Shown: positions 27,835-37,177 of the stretch, piece by piece
How the letters are laid out: each line of letters opens with the position of its first letter
Numbering within the stretch: the stretch's first letter is position 1
NCBI RefSeq assembly: GCF_030063245.1
Contig: NZ_JASISR010000022.1
Coordinates: 21,899-85,898, forward strand
Source of the DNA: Paenarthrobacter sp. PH39-S1
Lineage (GTDB): Bacteria > Actinomycetota > Actinomycetes > Actinomycetales > Micrococcaceae
Reading direction: 5' to 3'
DNA: 64,000 bases
The notes under the pieces: model-generated
The model's database searches: none
What the model saw: the letters and a program-made list of their open reading frames with translations, nothing else
Told to the model about the DNA's origin: nothing
Position numbers and translations under genes: made by a program

Positions 27835-29531
27835 GCATCCGCACCAGATCCGGGCTAACCGGACACGGCGGGCTGCCGGGAGATGCGGGCGGACCGGGCG
27901 ACGGCGGTGGCCGCGGAACCCCGGGCGGCCCCTCCGGCACCGGGGGTTTGGGAGACACCGGCCGGACGGGCCGCACCGAGCGGCGGCGGCTGACGCGGTG
28001 GGCCGGGGCCTGCGGCCTGGTCGCCGGGGCCCTGGGCGTGGCCGCTGGCGAGCTGACCGCCGCGGCCGTCAGCCCGTCCCTCTCGCCGATCACCGCCGTC
28101 GGTGGGGTGGCGATCGATGCGATGCTGCCTGGGGTGAAGGACTGGGCCATTTCGCTGTTCGGCACCTCGGACAAGCTCGCGTTCCTGCTGGCCATGTGCC
28201 TGGTCATCGCGGCGCTGGCCGTGCTGGGCGGAATCGTTGAGCTCCGCCGCAAGTTCACCGGCCTGGCCGGTTTCGCCGTTTTTGGCATCATCGGCGTCGT
28301 TGCCGTGCTCACCCGCGCGCAGAGCACGACGGCGGCCATCGCACCGCCGCTGGTCGCGGCCGGGCTGGCGGTCGTCTTCCTCACGGCCTTCCGAAACCGG
28401 CTGCTGGAATGGATGCCGCGCGATGCGCTGCCGGGTTCGACAGCCGCCGCCGGTTCATCGGCCCCAGGGCGGCGCAAGTTCCTCACGTCGATAGGCGTCG
28501 GCGCGGCCGTGGCCGTGGTCGCCGGCTTCGCCGCCACAGTGGTGCGCTCCACCGCGATCGGCATAGCCCAGGCGCGGGCCAATCTCGTACTTCCAGGGCC
28601 CGTTACGGCCGTGCCACCGCTTCCCGCCGGTGCGGCGCTGGCGCTTCCCGGCATTGCCCCCTTGGTGACACCCAACGCCGACTTTTACCGGATCGACACC
28701 GCGCTGGTCGTCCCCTCCGTGAACCCGGACAGCTGGACGCTGACGGTCAACGGCATGGTTGACCACGAGGTGGAAATCGATTTGAAGACACTGCTGGCGA
28801 AGCCGCTGATGGAGAATTACACCACTCTCGCCTGCGTGTCCAACGAGGTTGGCGGCGACTTGGTGGGGAATGCGAAATGGCTGGGCTGGCCGGTGCGTGA
28901 GCTGCTGGCGCTGGCCGGCGTTCAGCCCGGCGCGGACATGGTCCTCTCGCGCAGCACGGACGGTTTCACGGCCGGCACGCCGCTGGAGGCCATGACGGAT
29001 GCGCGTAACGCGGTCATCGCCGTCGGCATGAATGGCCAGCCGCTGCCGCAGGAACATGGTTTTCCAGCGCGGCTGGTCGTGCCGGGGCTGTATGGTTTTG
29101 TTTCCGCCACCAAGTGGGTCACCAGTCTGACGGTCACGAGGTTTTCGGACGAGAAAGGCTATTGGTCCACGCGCGGCTGGTCGGATCACGGACCCATTAA
29201 AACGGAGTCCAGGATCGACACTCCGCGCGATGGCACTTCGCTGAAGACGGACACGGTGGCCGTCGGTGGTGTCGCGTGGGCCCCGCAGAAGGGCATTTCG
29301 AAGGTTCAGGTTCGCGTTGATCAGGGGGAGTGGCAGGACGCGGTGCTGGGCGGTGGCATTTCGAAGGACACATGGGTGCAGTGGACGATCCGGCTGAGTC
29401 CGGGTGCCGGCCAGCATGAGCTGCAGGTCAGGGCATTCGACGGCGCCGGCCAGCCGCAGACCGATCAGGTGGCCCAGGTGGTGCCGGACGGGGCCACCGG
29501 TTATCACACAATCACCGTGCACACGAGCTGA
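27831..29531 (+). CDS. Sulfite-oxidase-family molybdopterin-dependent oxidoreductase with membrane N-terminus
   Basis: 566 residues. After a Gly-rich stretch of about 55 residues there are four to five membrane helices (60-200, including RRKFLTSIGVGAAVAVVAGF). An oxidoreductase Mo-cofactor domain follows with the ligating Cys335 in TTLACVSNEVGGD, plus KWLGWPVRELLALAG and NGQPLPQEHGFPARLV. A Mo-co dimerisation-type domain begins near WSDHGPIKTESRID. The ATG at 27831 follows AAGGAG. It differs from the enzyme at 24691 by having the dimerisation domain and lacking the heme-like helices. Likely faces the cell exterior. Confidence 0.88.
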   Translation: MSIRTRSGLTGHGGLPGDAGGPGDGGGRGTPGGPSGTGGLGDTGRTGRTERRRLTRWAGACGLVAGALGVAAGELTAAAVSPSLSPITAVGGVAIDAMLPGVKDWAISLFGTSDKLAFLLAMCLVIAALAVLGGIVELRRKFTGLAGFAVFGIIGVVAVLTRAQSTTAAIAPPLVAAGLAVVFLTAFRNRLLEWMPRDALPGSTAAAGSSAPGRRKFLTSIGVGAAVAVVAGFAATVVRSTAIGIAQARANLVLPGPVTAVPPLPAGAALALPGIAPLVTPNADFYRIDTALVVPSVNPDSWTLTVNGMVDHEVEIDLKTLLAKPLMENYTTLACVSNEVGGDLVGNAKWLGWPVRELLALAGVQPGADMVLSRSTDGFTAGTPLEAMTDARNAVIAVGMNGQPLPQEHGFPARLVVPGLYGFVSATKWVTSLTVTRFSDEKGYWSTRGWSDHGPIKTESRIDTPRDGTSLKTDTVAVGGVAWAPQKGISKVQVRVDQGEWQDAVLGGGISKDTWVQWTIRLSPGAGQHELQVRAFDGAGQPQTDQVAQVVPDGATGYHTITVHTS

Positions 29532-29560
29532 TCGGCCCGGCACCCGCGGGCTGACCGGCC

Positions 29561-30721
29561 CTAATGTGCCTTGACCGGGAAAACCTTGGCCGGGAATACA
29601 CGGACAGCGGCAGACTTGACCACGAAATATACGACGCTCCCGGCGGTGAGATCAAGCTCCGCGGCGGCGGACAAGGTCACGTCGGCCGCGAGGCCGCCGG
29701 CCCGGATCCGGATCTGATCCCCATGTGGTTCCAGATCGCTGATGCTGACCTCAAAGGCGTTGCGCGGGCTGCCGTGGACAGGGTCGCGGAACACCGAGAC
29801 GTCGGACGGGCGGAAGACGGCGACGCCAGCCTCGCCAAGGACTGCGGCACCGTCGGGCGGCCCGGTGATGCTCATCCCGGAAGCGGTGATGATCCCGTGG
29901 CCGGTGACGGTTCCGGTGACCTGATTCAGCCCGGCCAGGCCGGCGGCAAAGCGGCTCTGCGGCCGTTCCAGGACACGCCTTGTCGGCCCTTCCTCGACGA
30001 TTTTGCCGCCCTCGAGCACAACGACCCGATCCGCCAGCACGAGGGCATCCACCACGTCATGGGTGACAATAATCGAGCGCCGGCCAGCGAGTACGCGTTT
30101 GAGCAACTTGCGCAGCAACGGCGCCACCGCGATGTCCAGTGCGGCCATCGGCTCGTCCAGAAGTAAGAGGTCCGGCTCCGCTGCGAGGGCGCGGGCGAGG
30201 GCGATCCGCTGCGCCTGGCCTCCGGAAAGCTCGCCCGGACGCCGGGACGCCAGCTCCAGAGCCTCCACCTCGACCAGCCAATGCCGTGCAGTCTGCCGGG
30301 CGTCGGCCCTGCCGGCCCCTGCCGACCGGGGGCCGAAGGCCACATTTTCAAGCACGCTCAGATGCGGGAAAAGCAGCGGCTCCTGCGCCAGCAGGGCGAT
30401 CTTCCGGTCGTATGGCGGAACCCATTGCGCTGCCGTGCGCTGGAACGGCGCGGATGGCCCTGCTGCTCCGGCGCTCCGGCCCGCTGCGCCACCACCATGG
30501 GGCCTGCCGTCGTCGGCCACGGTTCTGCCGTAGTCGAACAGTACCCGCCCGTCCAGTTCGGCGCGTCCGGAACTGGGCCGGAGCAGGCCCGCGATGACGG
30601 CGAGCAGGGTGGATTTACCGGAACCATTGGGGCCCAGGACGGCAACTGTTTCGCCGTCGTCCACGCGCAGGGAAACCTCGAGCGCCCTTGCGGCCACACC
30701 GGCCGAGATGGTGAATGTCAC
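29561..30721 (-). CDS. modC: Molybdate ABC transporter ATP-binding protein ModC
   Basis: 386-residue ABC ATPase with Walker [11 protein letters not shown]-loop, signature [15 protein letters not shown], Walker B DLLLLDEP and H-loop IIVTHDV. A C-terminal TOBE (Mop-like) domain (about 315-380) binds oxyanions. A 40-residue Gly/Ala-rich insert lies between Walker A and the Q-loop (about 60-95). It overlaps the modB end by 4 nt. The final gene of the leftward regulator-modA-modB-modC operon. Confidence 0.9.
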   Translation of the reverse strand: MTFTISAGVAARALEVSLRVDDGETVAVLGPNGSGKSTLLAVIAGLLRPSSGRAELDGRVLFDYGRTVADDGRPHGGGAAGRSAGAAGPSAPFQRTAAQWVPPYDRKIALLAQEPLLFPHLSVLENVAFGPRSAGAGRADARQTARHWLVEVEALELASRRPGELSGGQAQRIALARALAAEPDLLLLDEPMAALDIAVAPLLRKLLKRVLAGRRSIIVTHDVVDALVLADRVVVLEGGKIVEEGPTRRVLERPQSRFAAGLAGLNQVTGTVTGHGIITASGMSITGPPDGAAVLGEAGVAVFRPSDVSVFRDPVHGSPRNAFEVSISDLEPHGDQIRIRAGGLAADVTLSAAAELDLTAGSVVYFVVKSAAVRVFPAKVFPVKAH

Positions 30722-31440
30722 GGCTTCATCATGGCCGCGGGCAGACGCGGCGCGGTGCGGCGGAAGGAGATGCCGACCACCGCGACGGCGATGAACACCA
30801 GCACCAGCGACAGGGCGACGGCCGTATCGGGATCGGTTTCGCGCTGCAGATAGATCTCCAGCGGAAGGGTGCGGGTGACGCCCTCCAGGCTTCCGGCAAA
30901 GGTCAGAGTTGCCCCGAATTCACCGAGACTGCGCGCGAACGACAGCACGGCCCCGGAGACCAGGCCCGGCAGGACCAAGGGGAGTGTGATGCGGCGCAGG
31001 ACGATCCCCGGTTTGGCTCCCAGCGTCGCCGCGGCGGCTTCATACCGGTGCCCCGCCGTGCGCAGTGAGCCTTCGAGGCTCACGACCAGGAACGGCAGGG
31101 CGACAAAAGTCTGCGCCAGGACGACCGCCGTCGTCGAAAAAGCAATCTGTATTCCCAGCACGCTCAGGGACGAACCGATCAGTCCGCGCCGGCCGAACGT
31201 GTACAGCAGCGCAATTCCGCCCACCACCGGAGGGAGCACCAGCGGCAGCAGCACCAGCGAACGCAGGAGCCGCTGTCCCGGGAACCGGCTGCGGGCCAGC
31301 ACCAGCGCCAACGGAACGCCCAGCAGGGCGCACAGTACTGTGCTGGCCGCGGACGTGCGCAGGCTCAGGCCGAGCGCCGCCAGCGAAGGCTCTGACGTCA
31401 CCAGCGGGATGAACTGCGCCCAGTTGACCCGCGCCGTCAT
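30718..31440 (-). CDS. modB: Molybdate ABC transporter permease ModB, 5' end out of frame
   Basis: Intact part of 240 residues with five membrane helices and the permease EAA loop ([24 protein letters not shown]), typical of ModB. The coding signal continues upstream in the same frame ([20 protein letters not shown], the first helix) without a start codon. The natural start is probably GTG 31552, preceded by GGGGAGGA, but it reads into a different frame; one C fewer in the six-base run at 31540-31545 would join them. As written, only the ATG at 31440, lacking helix 1 and a ribosome site, is usable. Confidence 0.8.
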   Translation of the reverse strand: MTARVNWAQFIPLVTSEPSLAALGLSLRTSAASTVLCALLGVPLALVLARSRFPGQRLLRSLVLLPLVLPPVVGGIALLYTFGRRGLIGSSLSVLGIQIAFSTTAVVLAQTFVALPFLVVSLEGSLRTAGHRYEAAAATLGAKPGIVLRRITLPLVLPGLVSGAVLSFARSLGEFGATLTFAGSLEGVTRTLPLEIYLQRETDPDTAVALSLVLVFIAVAVVGISFRRTAPRLPAAMMKP

Positions 31441-31577
31441 CGCCGCCAGCGGCAGCAGAATAAAGAGCGTGCCGACGGCGGCGACGAGCCAGACCGAGAG
31501 CGGAACCGCCGAGTATCCGCCGTCGTAGCCGGCCCGCGCGGGGGGACGACACCGTCGAGTCCTCCCCCTGTGCCCGG

Positions 31578-32408
31578 TCAGGGCTTTCCAAAGCCGGCGT
31601 CGGCCAGGACTTTCTGCCCCGCCGCACCGGTCACCATGTCAATAAAGGCCTTGGCCAGCTGCCAGTGTATGCTGCCGGCAACGGTGGCGATGGGATAGGT
31701 GTTGACGGCGGTGCCGGACTCCGGAAAGCCGATCGGGGTGACTTTTCCGCCGGCCCCCTTCACATCGGTGACGTAAACCAGCCCGGCATCGGCCTCCCCG
31801 GAGCTCACTTTTCCGAGTACATCCGTGACGGCGGATTCTTCGCTGACCGGCTTCAGGGTGGTGCCCGTTGCCTGTTCGATTTTCGCCGCCGCAGCGCCGC
31901 AGGGCACCTGCGGCGAGCAAATGACAACTTTGACGCCGGGGCGGGCCAGATCTGCGAAGCTGGCGATGGACGCGGGGTTCGACGGCGGGACCGCGATGGT
32001 CAGGGCATTGCTGGCAAAGTCCAATGAAGCGCCCTCCAGCAGGGAGGCATCGGACAGCCGGGCCATGTTCGTGGTGTCCGCGGAAGCAAAGACATCCGCC
32101 GGCGCGCCCTCGGTGATCTGCGTGACCAGATCGGAGGAGCCCGCGAAACTCAGCTGGATTTTGGTTCCCGGGTGGTCCTTTTCAAATGTGTTTGCCAGGT
32201 CGGTGAACGTCGCCTTCAGCGAAGCGGCGGCAAACACCGTCAGGGTGCCTGAGAGAGTTTCCGTGTCTGCGGTGCCGGCGGCGGGTGAATCCGGGCGGTT
32301 ACCCGCAGCTGCGGACCCGCAGGCGGCGAGGCCCAGGCAGAGCAGAACGGTGCAGAGCAGTCCGGTCATAACCCTCGCGCAGCCCCGGAGTCGGGGCGGT
32401 TGTTTCAC
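31578..32408 (-). CDS. modA: Molybdate ABC transporter substrate-binding lipoprotein ModA
   Basis: 276-residue periplasmic-type binding protein with a lipoprotein signal (lipobox LAAC, Cys30). The ModA pattern is clear: [48 protein letters not shown], and [13 protein letters not shown]. Start GTG 32408 overlaps the TGA of the HTH-TOBE gene (GTGA), indicating translational coupling; a longer upstream frame inside that gene is rejected. The stop is 25 nt before the presumed modB start. Confidence 0.93.
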   Translation of the reverse strand: MKQPPRLRGCARVMTGLLCTVLLCLGLAACGSAAAGNRPDSPAAGTADTETLSGTLTVFAAASLKATFTDLANTFEKDHPGTKIQLSFAGSSDLVTQITEGAPADVFASADTTNMARLSDASLLEGASLDFASNALTIAVPPSNPASIASFADLARPGVKVVICSPQVPCGAAAAKIEQATGTTLKPVSEESAVTDVLGKVSSGEADAGLVYVTDVKGAGGKVTPIGFPESGTAVNTYPIATVAGSIHWQLAKAFIDMVTGAAGQKVLADAGFGKP

Positions 32409-32824
32409 AGGGCGGCCTTGCGCTGCGGGGTTTCGACGATCACGTTGGTAGCCTTGACGACGGCGGTCGCCACCGATCCAGGTTCCAACCCCAGCTCCCT
32501 GACCGCTTCGCTGCTCATCAGCGAGACCATCCGGTGCGGTCCGCACTGCAGCTCAACCTGGGCCATGACGGTGTCGGTCACAACGTGTGTCACCAGCCCC
32601 ACGAATCTGTTCCTCGCCGAGCTGCTCACCTGCGCCGGATCGTCGGGCAGGACCGACTGCTTCCGGGCCAGCCCGGCCAACTCCAGTCCGTCCACCACGG
32701 CCAGCCCGGAATCATCTTTGGCCCCGGAGAGCGTGCCGTTTTCAATCCACCGCCGCACGGTATCGTCACTGACGCTCAGAAACCGTGCGGCGTCGGCGAT
32801 CCGTATTTGCGTCATGACTGCCAC
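32405..32824 (-). CDS. HTH-TOBE molybdenum-responsive protein (MopI-like)
   Basis: 139 residues: a MerR/excisionase-type helix-turn-helix (residues 4-50, ADAARFLSVSDDTVRRWIENG) followed by a single TOBE/Mop domain (about 70-135, NRFVGLVTHVVTDTVMAQVEL). The TOBE domain binds molybdate or tungstate, so the protein is a plausible molybdate sensor and repressor of the operon it heads. GTG 32824 has GAGGGA upstream. It overlaps modA by 4 nt. Confidence 0.85.
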   Translation of the reverse strand: MAVMTQIRIADAARFLSVSDDTVRRWIENGTLSGAKDDSGLAVVDGLELAGLARKQSVLPDDPAQVSSSARNRFVGLVTHVVTDTVMAQVELQCGPHRMVSLMSSEAVRELGLEPGSVATAVVKATNVIVETPQRKAAL

Positions 32825-33071
32825 ATTATTCCCTCAGAAGCGGATCTGCAACGAGGGGCCATCGCTGGCTGATCGCTGATGCCAGATCAGAGCCGCTGGC
32901 TCGGGGCTGCATGGCAGCGCCTTGACCGCGGCCTCGCTGCTTCTGACGGTCGCACCGGCTCTCCTAACGGTCAGCTCAGATTGCCGGGGTTGCGGATTGC
33001 AGGGATGGCGGATTGCCGGCAGGAGTAGAATCCAGCCAGCCATCACCTTGGACGCGCTGAAAGGAACAGCT

Positions 33072-33674
33072 ATGACGATAGTCTCGGAGGACACCCTGAT
33101 GTTGCTCGAACGTGCGGTGCTACAGACCGGCCGCATTGTCTCCGGCGTGGAACCAGGCCAGACATCGCTGCCCACGCCGTGCGGCAACTGGGACGTGGGC
33201 CGCCTGCTGCAGCACGTGGTGGGGCAGGATCTGCACAATTTCACCGTTGCGGCCCGCGGGGAAACGCCCGACTGGGCGGAACCGCCGCAGGCTCTGGGGA
33301 ATGCCTGGTCGGTTGATTACCAGGAGCGCGCACAGCGGCTGCTGAGCACCTGGCGTGAGGCCGACCGGGACGTCGAGGTTGCGGGGCCGGGCGGCCGCCT
33401 AGCCCCTTTGATTGACCGCGCTGACCAGCAGATCACCGAATTGAGTGTGCACGCGTGGGATCTTGCCCGGGCTACTGGCCAGGGCAGCCATCTGGATCCG
33501 GAGGTGGCCGCGTACGCCCTGGCCTGGGGGCAGCGGATGCTGCAGCCAGCCTTTCGCGGTGCGGACAAGGCCTTCGGCCCGGAGGTTTCGGTGCCCGATG
33601 GAGCTCCCGTCCAGGACCGGCTGGCTGGATGGTTCGGACGTGATCCAGCCTGGCAGCCGCCGGACGCCCCGTAG
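33072..33674 (+). CDS. TIGR03086-type (maleylpyruvate isomerase-like, DinB-fold) protein
   Basis: 200-residue member of the TIGR03086 group of mycothiol-dependent-enzyme-like, putative metal-binding proteins. The TPCGNWDVGRLLQHVVG motif supplies one conserved His and ELSVHAWDLARATG the next. The ATG at 33072 follows AAGGAAC. Members often act with mycothiol in actinobacteria, but the specific reaction is not known. A 17-bp repeat array follows the gene. Confidence 0.8.
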   Translation: MTIVSEDTLMLLERAVLQTGRIVSGVEPGQTSLPTPCGNWDVGRLLQHVVGQDLHNFTVAARGETPDWAEPPQALGNAWSVDYQERAQRLLSTWREADRDVEVAGPGGRLAPLIDRADQQITELSVHAWDLARATGQGSHLDPEVAAYALAWGQRMLQPAFRGADKAFGPEVSVPDGAPVQDRLAGWFGRDPAWQPPDAP

Positions 33675-33718
33675 ATCAGATGCAGCCCTGAAACGGTGGC
33701 AGCCCTGACACTGCTGAA

Positions 33719-33786
33719 GCTGCGGATCTGATGAGGCAGCGGATCTGAGGTAGCAGCGGATCTGAGGTAGTAGTGAAACTGAGGCA
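33719..33786 (+). repeat. 17-bp tandem repeat array
   Basis: Two identical 17-bp units, GCAGCGGATCTGAGGTA, at 33736-33752 and 33753-33769. They are flanked by degenerate copies at 33719-33735 and 33770-33786. The array fills the gap between two rightward genes. Confidence 0.85.
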
Positions 33787-33805
33787 GGTACGAAATGGAG
33801 CAGCA

Positions 33806-34210
33806 ATGAAACCGGCGTCAAGACACATCTCAACCGCCATCGAACGCCCGGCCGCGGAGGTTTACGCCTACGCCTCGGACCCGATCCACCTGCCGCAGTG
33901 GGCCGCCGGGCTCACCGGAAGTCCGGTGGAACGGGTGGACGATCACTGGTTAGCGGATTCACCGATGGGGCAGGTCCGCATCAATTTCACCGGGCAAAAT
34001 CCCTACGGTGTGCTCGACCACGAGGTCACCCTTCCGTCCGGGGAGACCATTTACAATCCGATGCGAGTGATCGCGGACGGGGGAACGTGTGAGGTGGTCT
34101 TCACCATCCGCCGGAGGCCGGGAATGAGCGAGGAGGACTTTGCCCGTGATGTCGAGGCCGTGGCGGCGGATCTTGCCGGGCTCAAACGGGTTGCCGAAAC
34201 CGGCTATTAG
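33806..34210 (+). CDS. SRPBCC (START/polyketide-cyclase-like) family protein
   Basis: 134-residue helix-grip protein of the SRPBCC superfamily: RHISTAIERPAAEVYAYASDPIHLPQWAAGL at the start and the closing long helix (EEDFARDVEAVAADLAGLKRVAE). Such proteins bind small hydrophobic ligands; no ligand is predictable. The ATG at 33806 has GGAG 6 nt upstream. Three copies of ACGGCTGC follow the stop (34222-34257). Confidence 0.8.
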   Translation: MKPASRHISTAIERPAAEVYAYASDPIHLPQWAAGLTGSPVERVDDHWLADSPMGQVRINFTGQNPYGVLDHEVTLPSGETIYNPMRVIADGGTCEVVFTIRRRPGMSEEDFARDVEAVAADLAGLKRVAETGY

Positions 34211-34387
34211 CCGCAGCTAAAACGGCTGCGACTTAAACGGCTGCAACGGAACGGCTGCTTTGTCCCGTCCCCGACGGCCCGAACCATGGCAGGGGCGGAC
34301 GGCAGCCCACATGGGCAAGACCGTTGCGCGCCGAACCACTATGTCTGGCATCATGCCAATGAGGAAGTCATCAGCGGAAGGAATGCC

Positions 34388-35725
34388 ATGCGCAGAACTG
34401 TTGCCGAGCATCAGCAGGCGGTGCGTACCCTGTTGGGTGCCGCCTGGGCCGGAAAGTTCGACGACGGCGGGAGGGTGCCACTGATCGAGGCGCTGGGACG
34501 TGTGGCGGCCCAGCACGTGGATGCGGGGATCGATTTGCCGCCGTTCGCCAACTCGCAGATGGATGGGTTTGCCGTCAGTGCTGCCGATCTCGCCGCGCGG
34601 GCCCGGCTGAAGATTGCCGCGGCCATTCCCGCCGGCTCCGTTCCTGCCGCCCTGCAGCGTGGCTTTGCCGCGCCGATCATGACCGGCGCCATGCTACCCG
34701 ACGGTGCCGACGCCGTCGTCCCGGTGGAACGCGCCGACCCCCCGGTTTTTCCCGCCCCGCCCGTGTCCGCCCCGCCCGTGTCCGCCCCGGCCGGCCCGCC
34801 GCCCCATCCCACCTCGTCTGGGCCGCGCCCCTATTCCACTACGACCAGCCCGCCGGCCCAGTCCATGGTCACCCTGCCGGCCACCGAAACCGGCACGTTT
34901 GTCCGTCATGCCGGCAGCGACATCCGCCGCGGCGGGCGGGTCATCACTGCAGGAACCAGGCTGACCGCCCGCCATCTCGGCGTGGCCGCGGGCTTGGGGC
35001 TGACCGAACTGGCAGTGCGGCGCAGGCCCCGCGTGCTGCTGGCGGCCACCGGCGATGAGGTGGTGCTGCCAGGCAGTGTGGGCCCCGGCGGCGGGCTGCC
35101 GGCGGGGAAGATCTTCGATGCCAATTCGATGCTGCTGCACGCCTGTCTGCTCGAAGCCGGAGCCGAAGTGGTGACCGCGGGGCTGGTCCCCGATGATCCC
35201 CAAACCCTGCTGCGGATCCTCCGCGGACATGTGGCCGGCGGACGGATCGATGCCATCGTGACCACCGGCGGCATCAGCGCCGGCGCCTACGAAGTGGTCA
35301 AGCAGGCGCTCAGCGGGGAGGATATTGATTTCCTCTCCGTCGCCATGCAGCCGGGCGGACCGCAGGCGCTGGGCACCTTTGACGGTGTCCCATTTCTGGG
35401 TTTTCCCGGGAACCCGGTCAGCGGCGTCGTGTCCTTTGAAATGTTCCTCCGGCCCGCGTTGACGGAGCTCACCGGTTCCCCGCAGCCGCGGCCCAGGGTC
35501 ACCGCGGTGTTGACCGAGGCGTTGACTTCGCCCGCAGGCAAGCACCAGATCCGTCGGGCGGTCTTTGAACCCGCCGGCGCACCCGCCGGAGCCACCGTGC
35601 GGCCGGAGGGGGGACCGTCGTCGCACCTGATCGGCGCGCTCGCGGACTCCAACGCGCTGATCCAGGTCCCGGCGGACGTCACGGCACTCGCCGTGGGCGC
35701 AGAAGTGGAAGTATGGCTGTTATGA
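34388..35725 (+). CDS. moeA: Molybdopterin molybdotransferase MoeA
   Basis: 445-residue MoeA, inserting molybdate into adenylated molybdopterin. It has [12 protein letters not shown], the conserved [32 protein letters not shown], the MPT-binding GDEV and [11 protein letters not shown], and GFPGNPVS near the C-terminus. A Pro/Ser/Thr-rich insert (about 118-158) interrupts the protein after VPVERAD; it contains a 15-bp direct repeat (PPVSA twice). The ATG at 34388 follows GGAAGGAA. It overlaps moaC by ATGA. Confidence 0.95.
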   Translation: MRRTVAEHQQAVRTLLGAAWAGKFDDGGRVPLIEALGRVAAQHVDAGIDLPPFANSQMDGFAVSAADLAARARLKIAAAIPAGSVPAALQRGFAAPIMTGAMLPDGADAVVPVERADPPVFPAPPVSAPPVSAPAGPPPHPTSSGPRPYSTTTSPPAQSMVTLPATETGTFVRHAGSDIRRGGRVITAGTRLTARHLGVAAGLGLTELAVRRRPRVLLAATGDEVVLPGSVGPGGGLPAGKIFDANSMLLHACLLEAGAEVVTAGLVPDDPQTLLRILRGHVAGGRIDAIVTTGGISAGAYEVVKQALSGEDIDFLSVAMQPGGPQALGTFDGVPFLGFPGNPVSGVVSFEMFLRPALTELTGSPQPRPRVTAVLTEALTSPAGKHQIRRAVFEPAGAPAGATVRPEGGPSSHLIGALADSNALIQVPADVTALAVGAEVEVWLL

Positions 35726-36225
35726 GTAATCCGCAGATTCCGTCCGTGGCCACGCAGGACGCCGTACTGACCCACCTGCGCGCGGACGGCAGCGCGCAGA
35801 TGGTGGACGTCTCCGCCAAAGACGAGACCACACGGCAGGCCACCGCGCAGGCCGTGGTGACGACGACGGCGCAGGTCATGGCGCTGCTCGGTGCCGGCGA
35901 TCTGCCCAAGGGCGACGCGCTGGCCGTGGCCCGCGTGGCCGGAATTATGGCAGCGAAAAAAACGCCGGAGTTGATTCCGCTCTGCCATCCGCTGCCGATC
36001 AGTAAGGTCACGGTGGACTTCGAGCTCGCCGCCACCAGCGTGACCGTGCACGCGATGGTCAAGACGCGCTCCGTGACAGGAGTGGAAATGGAGGCGCTGA
36101 CCGCAGCCGGTGTTGCCGCGTTGAGTGTTTACGACATGATCAAGGCGGTGGACAAGCACGCCGTCATTACGGATATCAAGGTGCTTGCGAAAAGCGGTGG
36201 CAAGAGCGGGGACTGGACGCTGTGA
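35722..36225 (+). CDS. moaC: Cyclic pyranopterin monophosphate synthase MoaC
   Basis: 167-residue MoaC, partner of MoaA in the first Moco step. Catalytic region: [54 protein letters not shown] and YDMIKAVDK. The ATG at 35722 overlaps the moeA stop (ATGA) and has GGAAG 10 nt upstream; an in-frame ATG at 35713 is the alternative. The end overlaps mog by GTGA. Confidence 0.95.
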   Translation: MSNPQIPSVATQDAVLTHLRADGSAQMVDVSAKDETTRQATAQAVVTTTAQVMALLGAGDLPKGDALAVARVAGIMAAKKTPELIPLCHPLPISKVTVDFELAATSVTVHAMVKTRSVTGVEMEALTAAGVAALSVYDMIKAVDKHAVITDIKVLAKSGGKSGDWTL

Positions 36226-36710
36226 ACGGCGGCCCCCGGCGGACGGCCGGGATCGTCATTGCCTCCACCCGCGCGGCGTCTGGAATCTATCCGGACACCA
36301 GCGCACCGGTGATCAGCGGCTGGTTGGCGGAGCAGGGGTTTGAGGTGTTCCAGACGCACGTTGTGCCGGACGGCGAGGATGTCCATGATGCGCTGCAGAG
36401 CCTGCTTAACCGGCACCCTGCGGTCATTATCACCAGTGGCGGCACCGGACTGAGCACCGATGATCTGACCCCGGAAATGACGCATCCGCTGTTGGAACGC
36501 GAAATTCCCGGGATCATGGAGGCTATCCGTGCGGCCGGGGCGGCGAAAACGCCGACGGCGGCGCTGAGCCGGGGTTACGCTGGAGTGAGCGGGCGGACGT
36601 TTGTACTGAATCTGCCTGGCTCCGCCGGTGGCATCCGGGACGGGCTGGCGGTGCTGGCGCCGCTGCTCAGGCATATTTGCGATCAGCTGGAGGGCAGCCA
36701 TGAGCATTGA
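36222..36710 (+). CDS. mog: Molybdopterin adenylyltransferase (MogA/MoaB family)
   Basis: 162 residues of the MogA/MoaB fold, which adenylates molybdopterin before MoeA acts. Signature motifs [15 protein letters not shown] and [14 protein letters not shown] are intact. GTG start at 36222 overlaps the moaC stop. The 3' end overlaps moaE by 11 nt. With MoeA as a separate gene, the last two steps of cofactor synthesis are both encoded here. Confidence 0.92.
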   Translation: MNGGPRRTAGIVIASTRAASGIYPDTSAPVISGWLAEQGFEVFQTHVVPDGEDVHDALQSLLNRHPAVIITSGGTGLSTDDLTPEMTHPLLEREIPGIMEAIRAAGAAKTPTAALSRGYAGVSGRTFVLNLPGSAGGIRDGLAVLAPLLRHICDQLEGSHEH

Positions 36711-37167
36711 GATTCTCGCCGCACAGCTCAGCGCTGAGCCCATTTTCGTTGACGTGGCCGTTGCCGCGGTGGAGGCGCCGGGCTGCGGAGCCGTGGTCAG
36801 CTTCAGCGGCGTGGTGCGCAATCACGACGGCGGCAAGGACGTACTGGAACTGGGCTACTCGGCGCATCCCAGCGCCGAACGCGTGCTTGCCGAGGTGGTG
36901 GACGACGTCCTGCGGGCGCATGGGTCCGAGCTCGACGCTGTCGGGTCCAACATCCGGATCTGGGCAGCGCACCGGATTGGGCCGTTGCGGATCGGCGATG
37001 CCGCGCTGGTCTGCGCCGTCGCCACCGCGCACCGGCAGTTGGCCTTCAGCATCTGCGCCGCACTGGTGGATCGGATTAAGGATGAGGTGCCGATCTGGAA
37101 GGAACAGTTCTTCGCGGACGGTTCGGTGGAATGGGTAGGTGCAGGATCCTCAGCCGCGCCCCGGTAA
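36700..37167 (+). CDS. moaE: Molybdopterin synthase large subunit MoaE
   Basis: 155-residue MoaE, which with MoaD adds the dithiolene sulfurs. Motifs: GAVVSFSGVVRNHDGGK, LGYSAHPSAE, AHRIGPLRIGDAALVCAVATAHR and the catalytic Lys segment VPIWKEQFFADGSVEWVG. The ATG at 36700 has GGAGGG upstream within mog. Ends 10 nt before dapB. Confidence 0.95.
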   Translation: MSIEILAAQLSAEPIFVDVAVAAVEAPGCGAVVSFSGVVRNHDGGKDVLELGYSAHPSAERVLAEVVDDVLRAHGSELDAVGSNIRIWAAHRIGPLRIGDAALVCAVATAHRQLAFSICAALVDRIKDEVPIWKEQFFADGSVEWVGAGSSAAPR

Positions 37168-37177
37168 ACTTGGCAGC

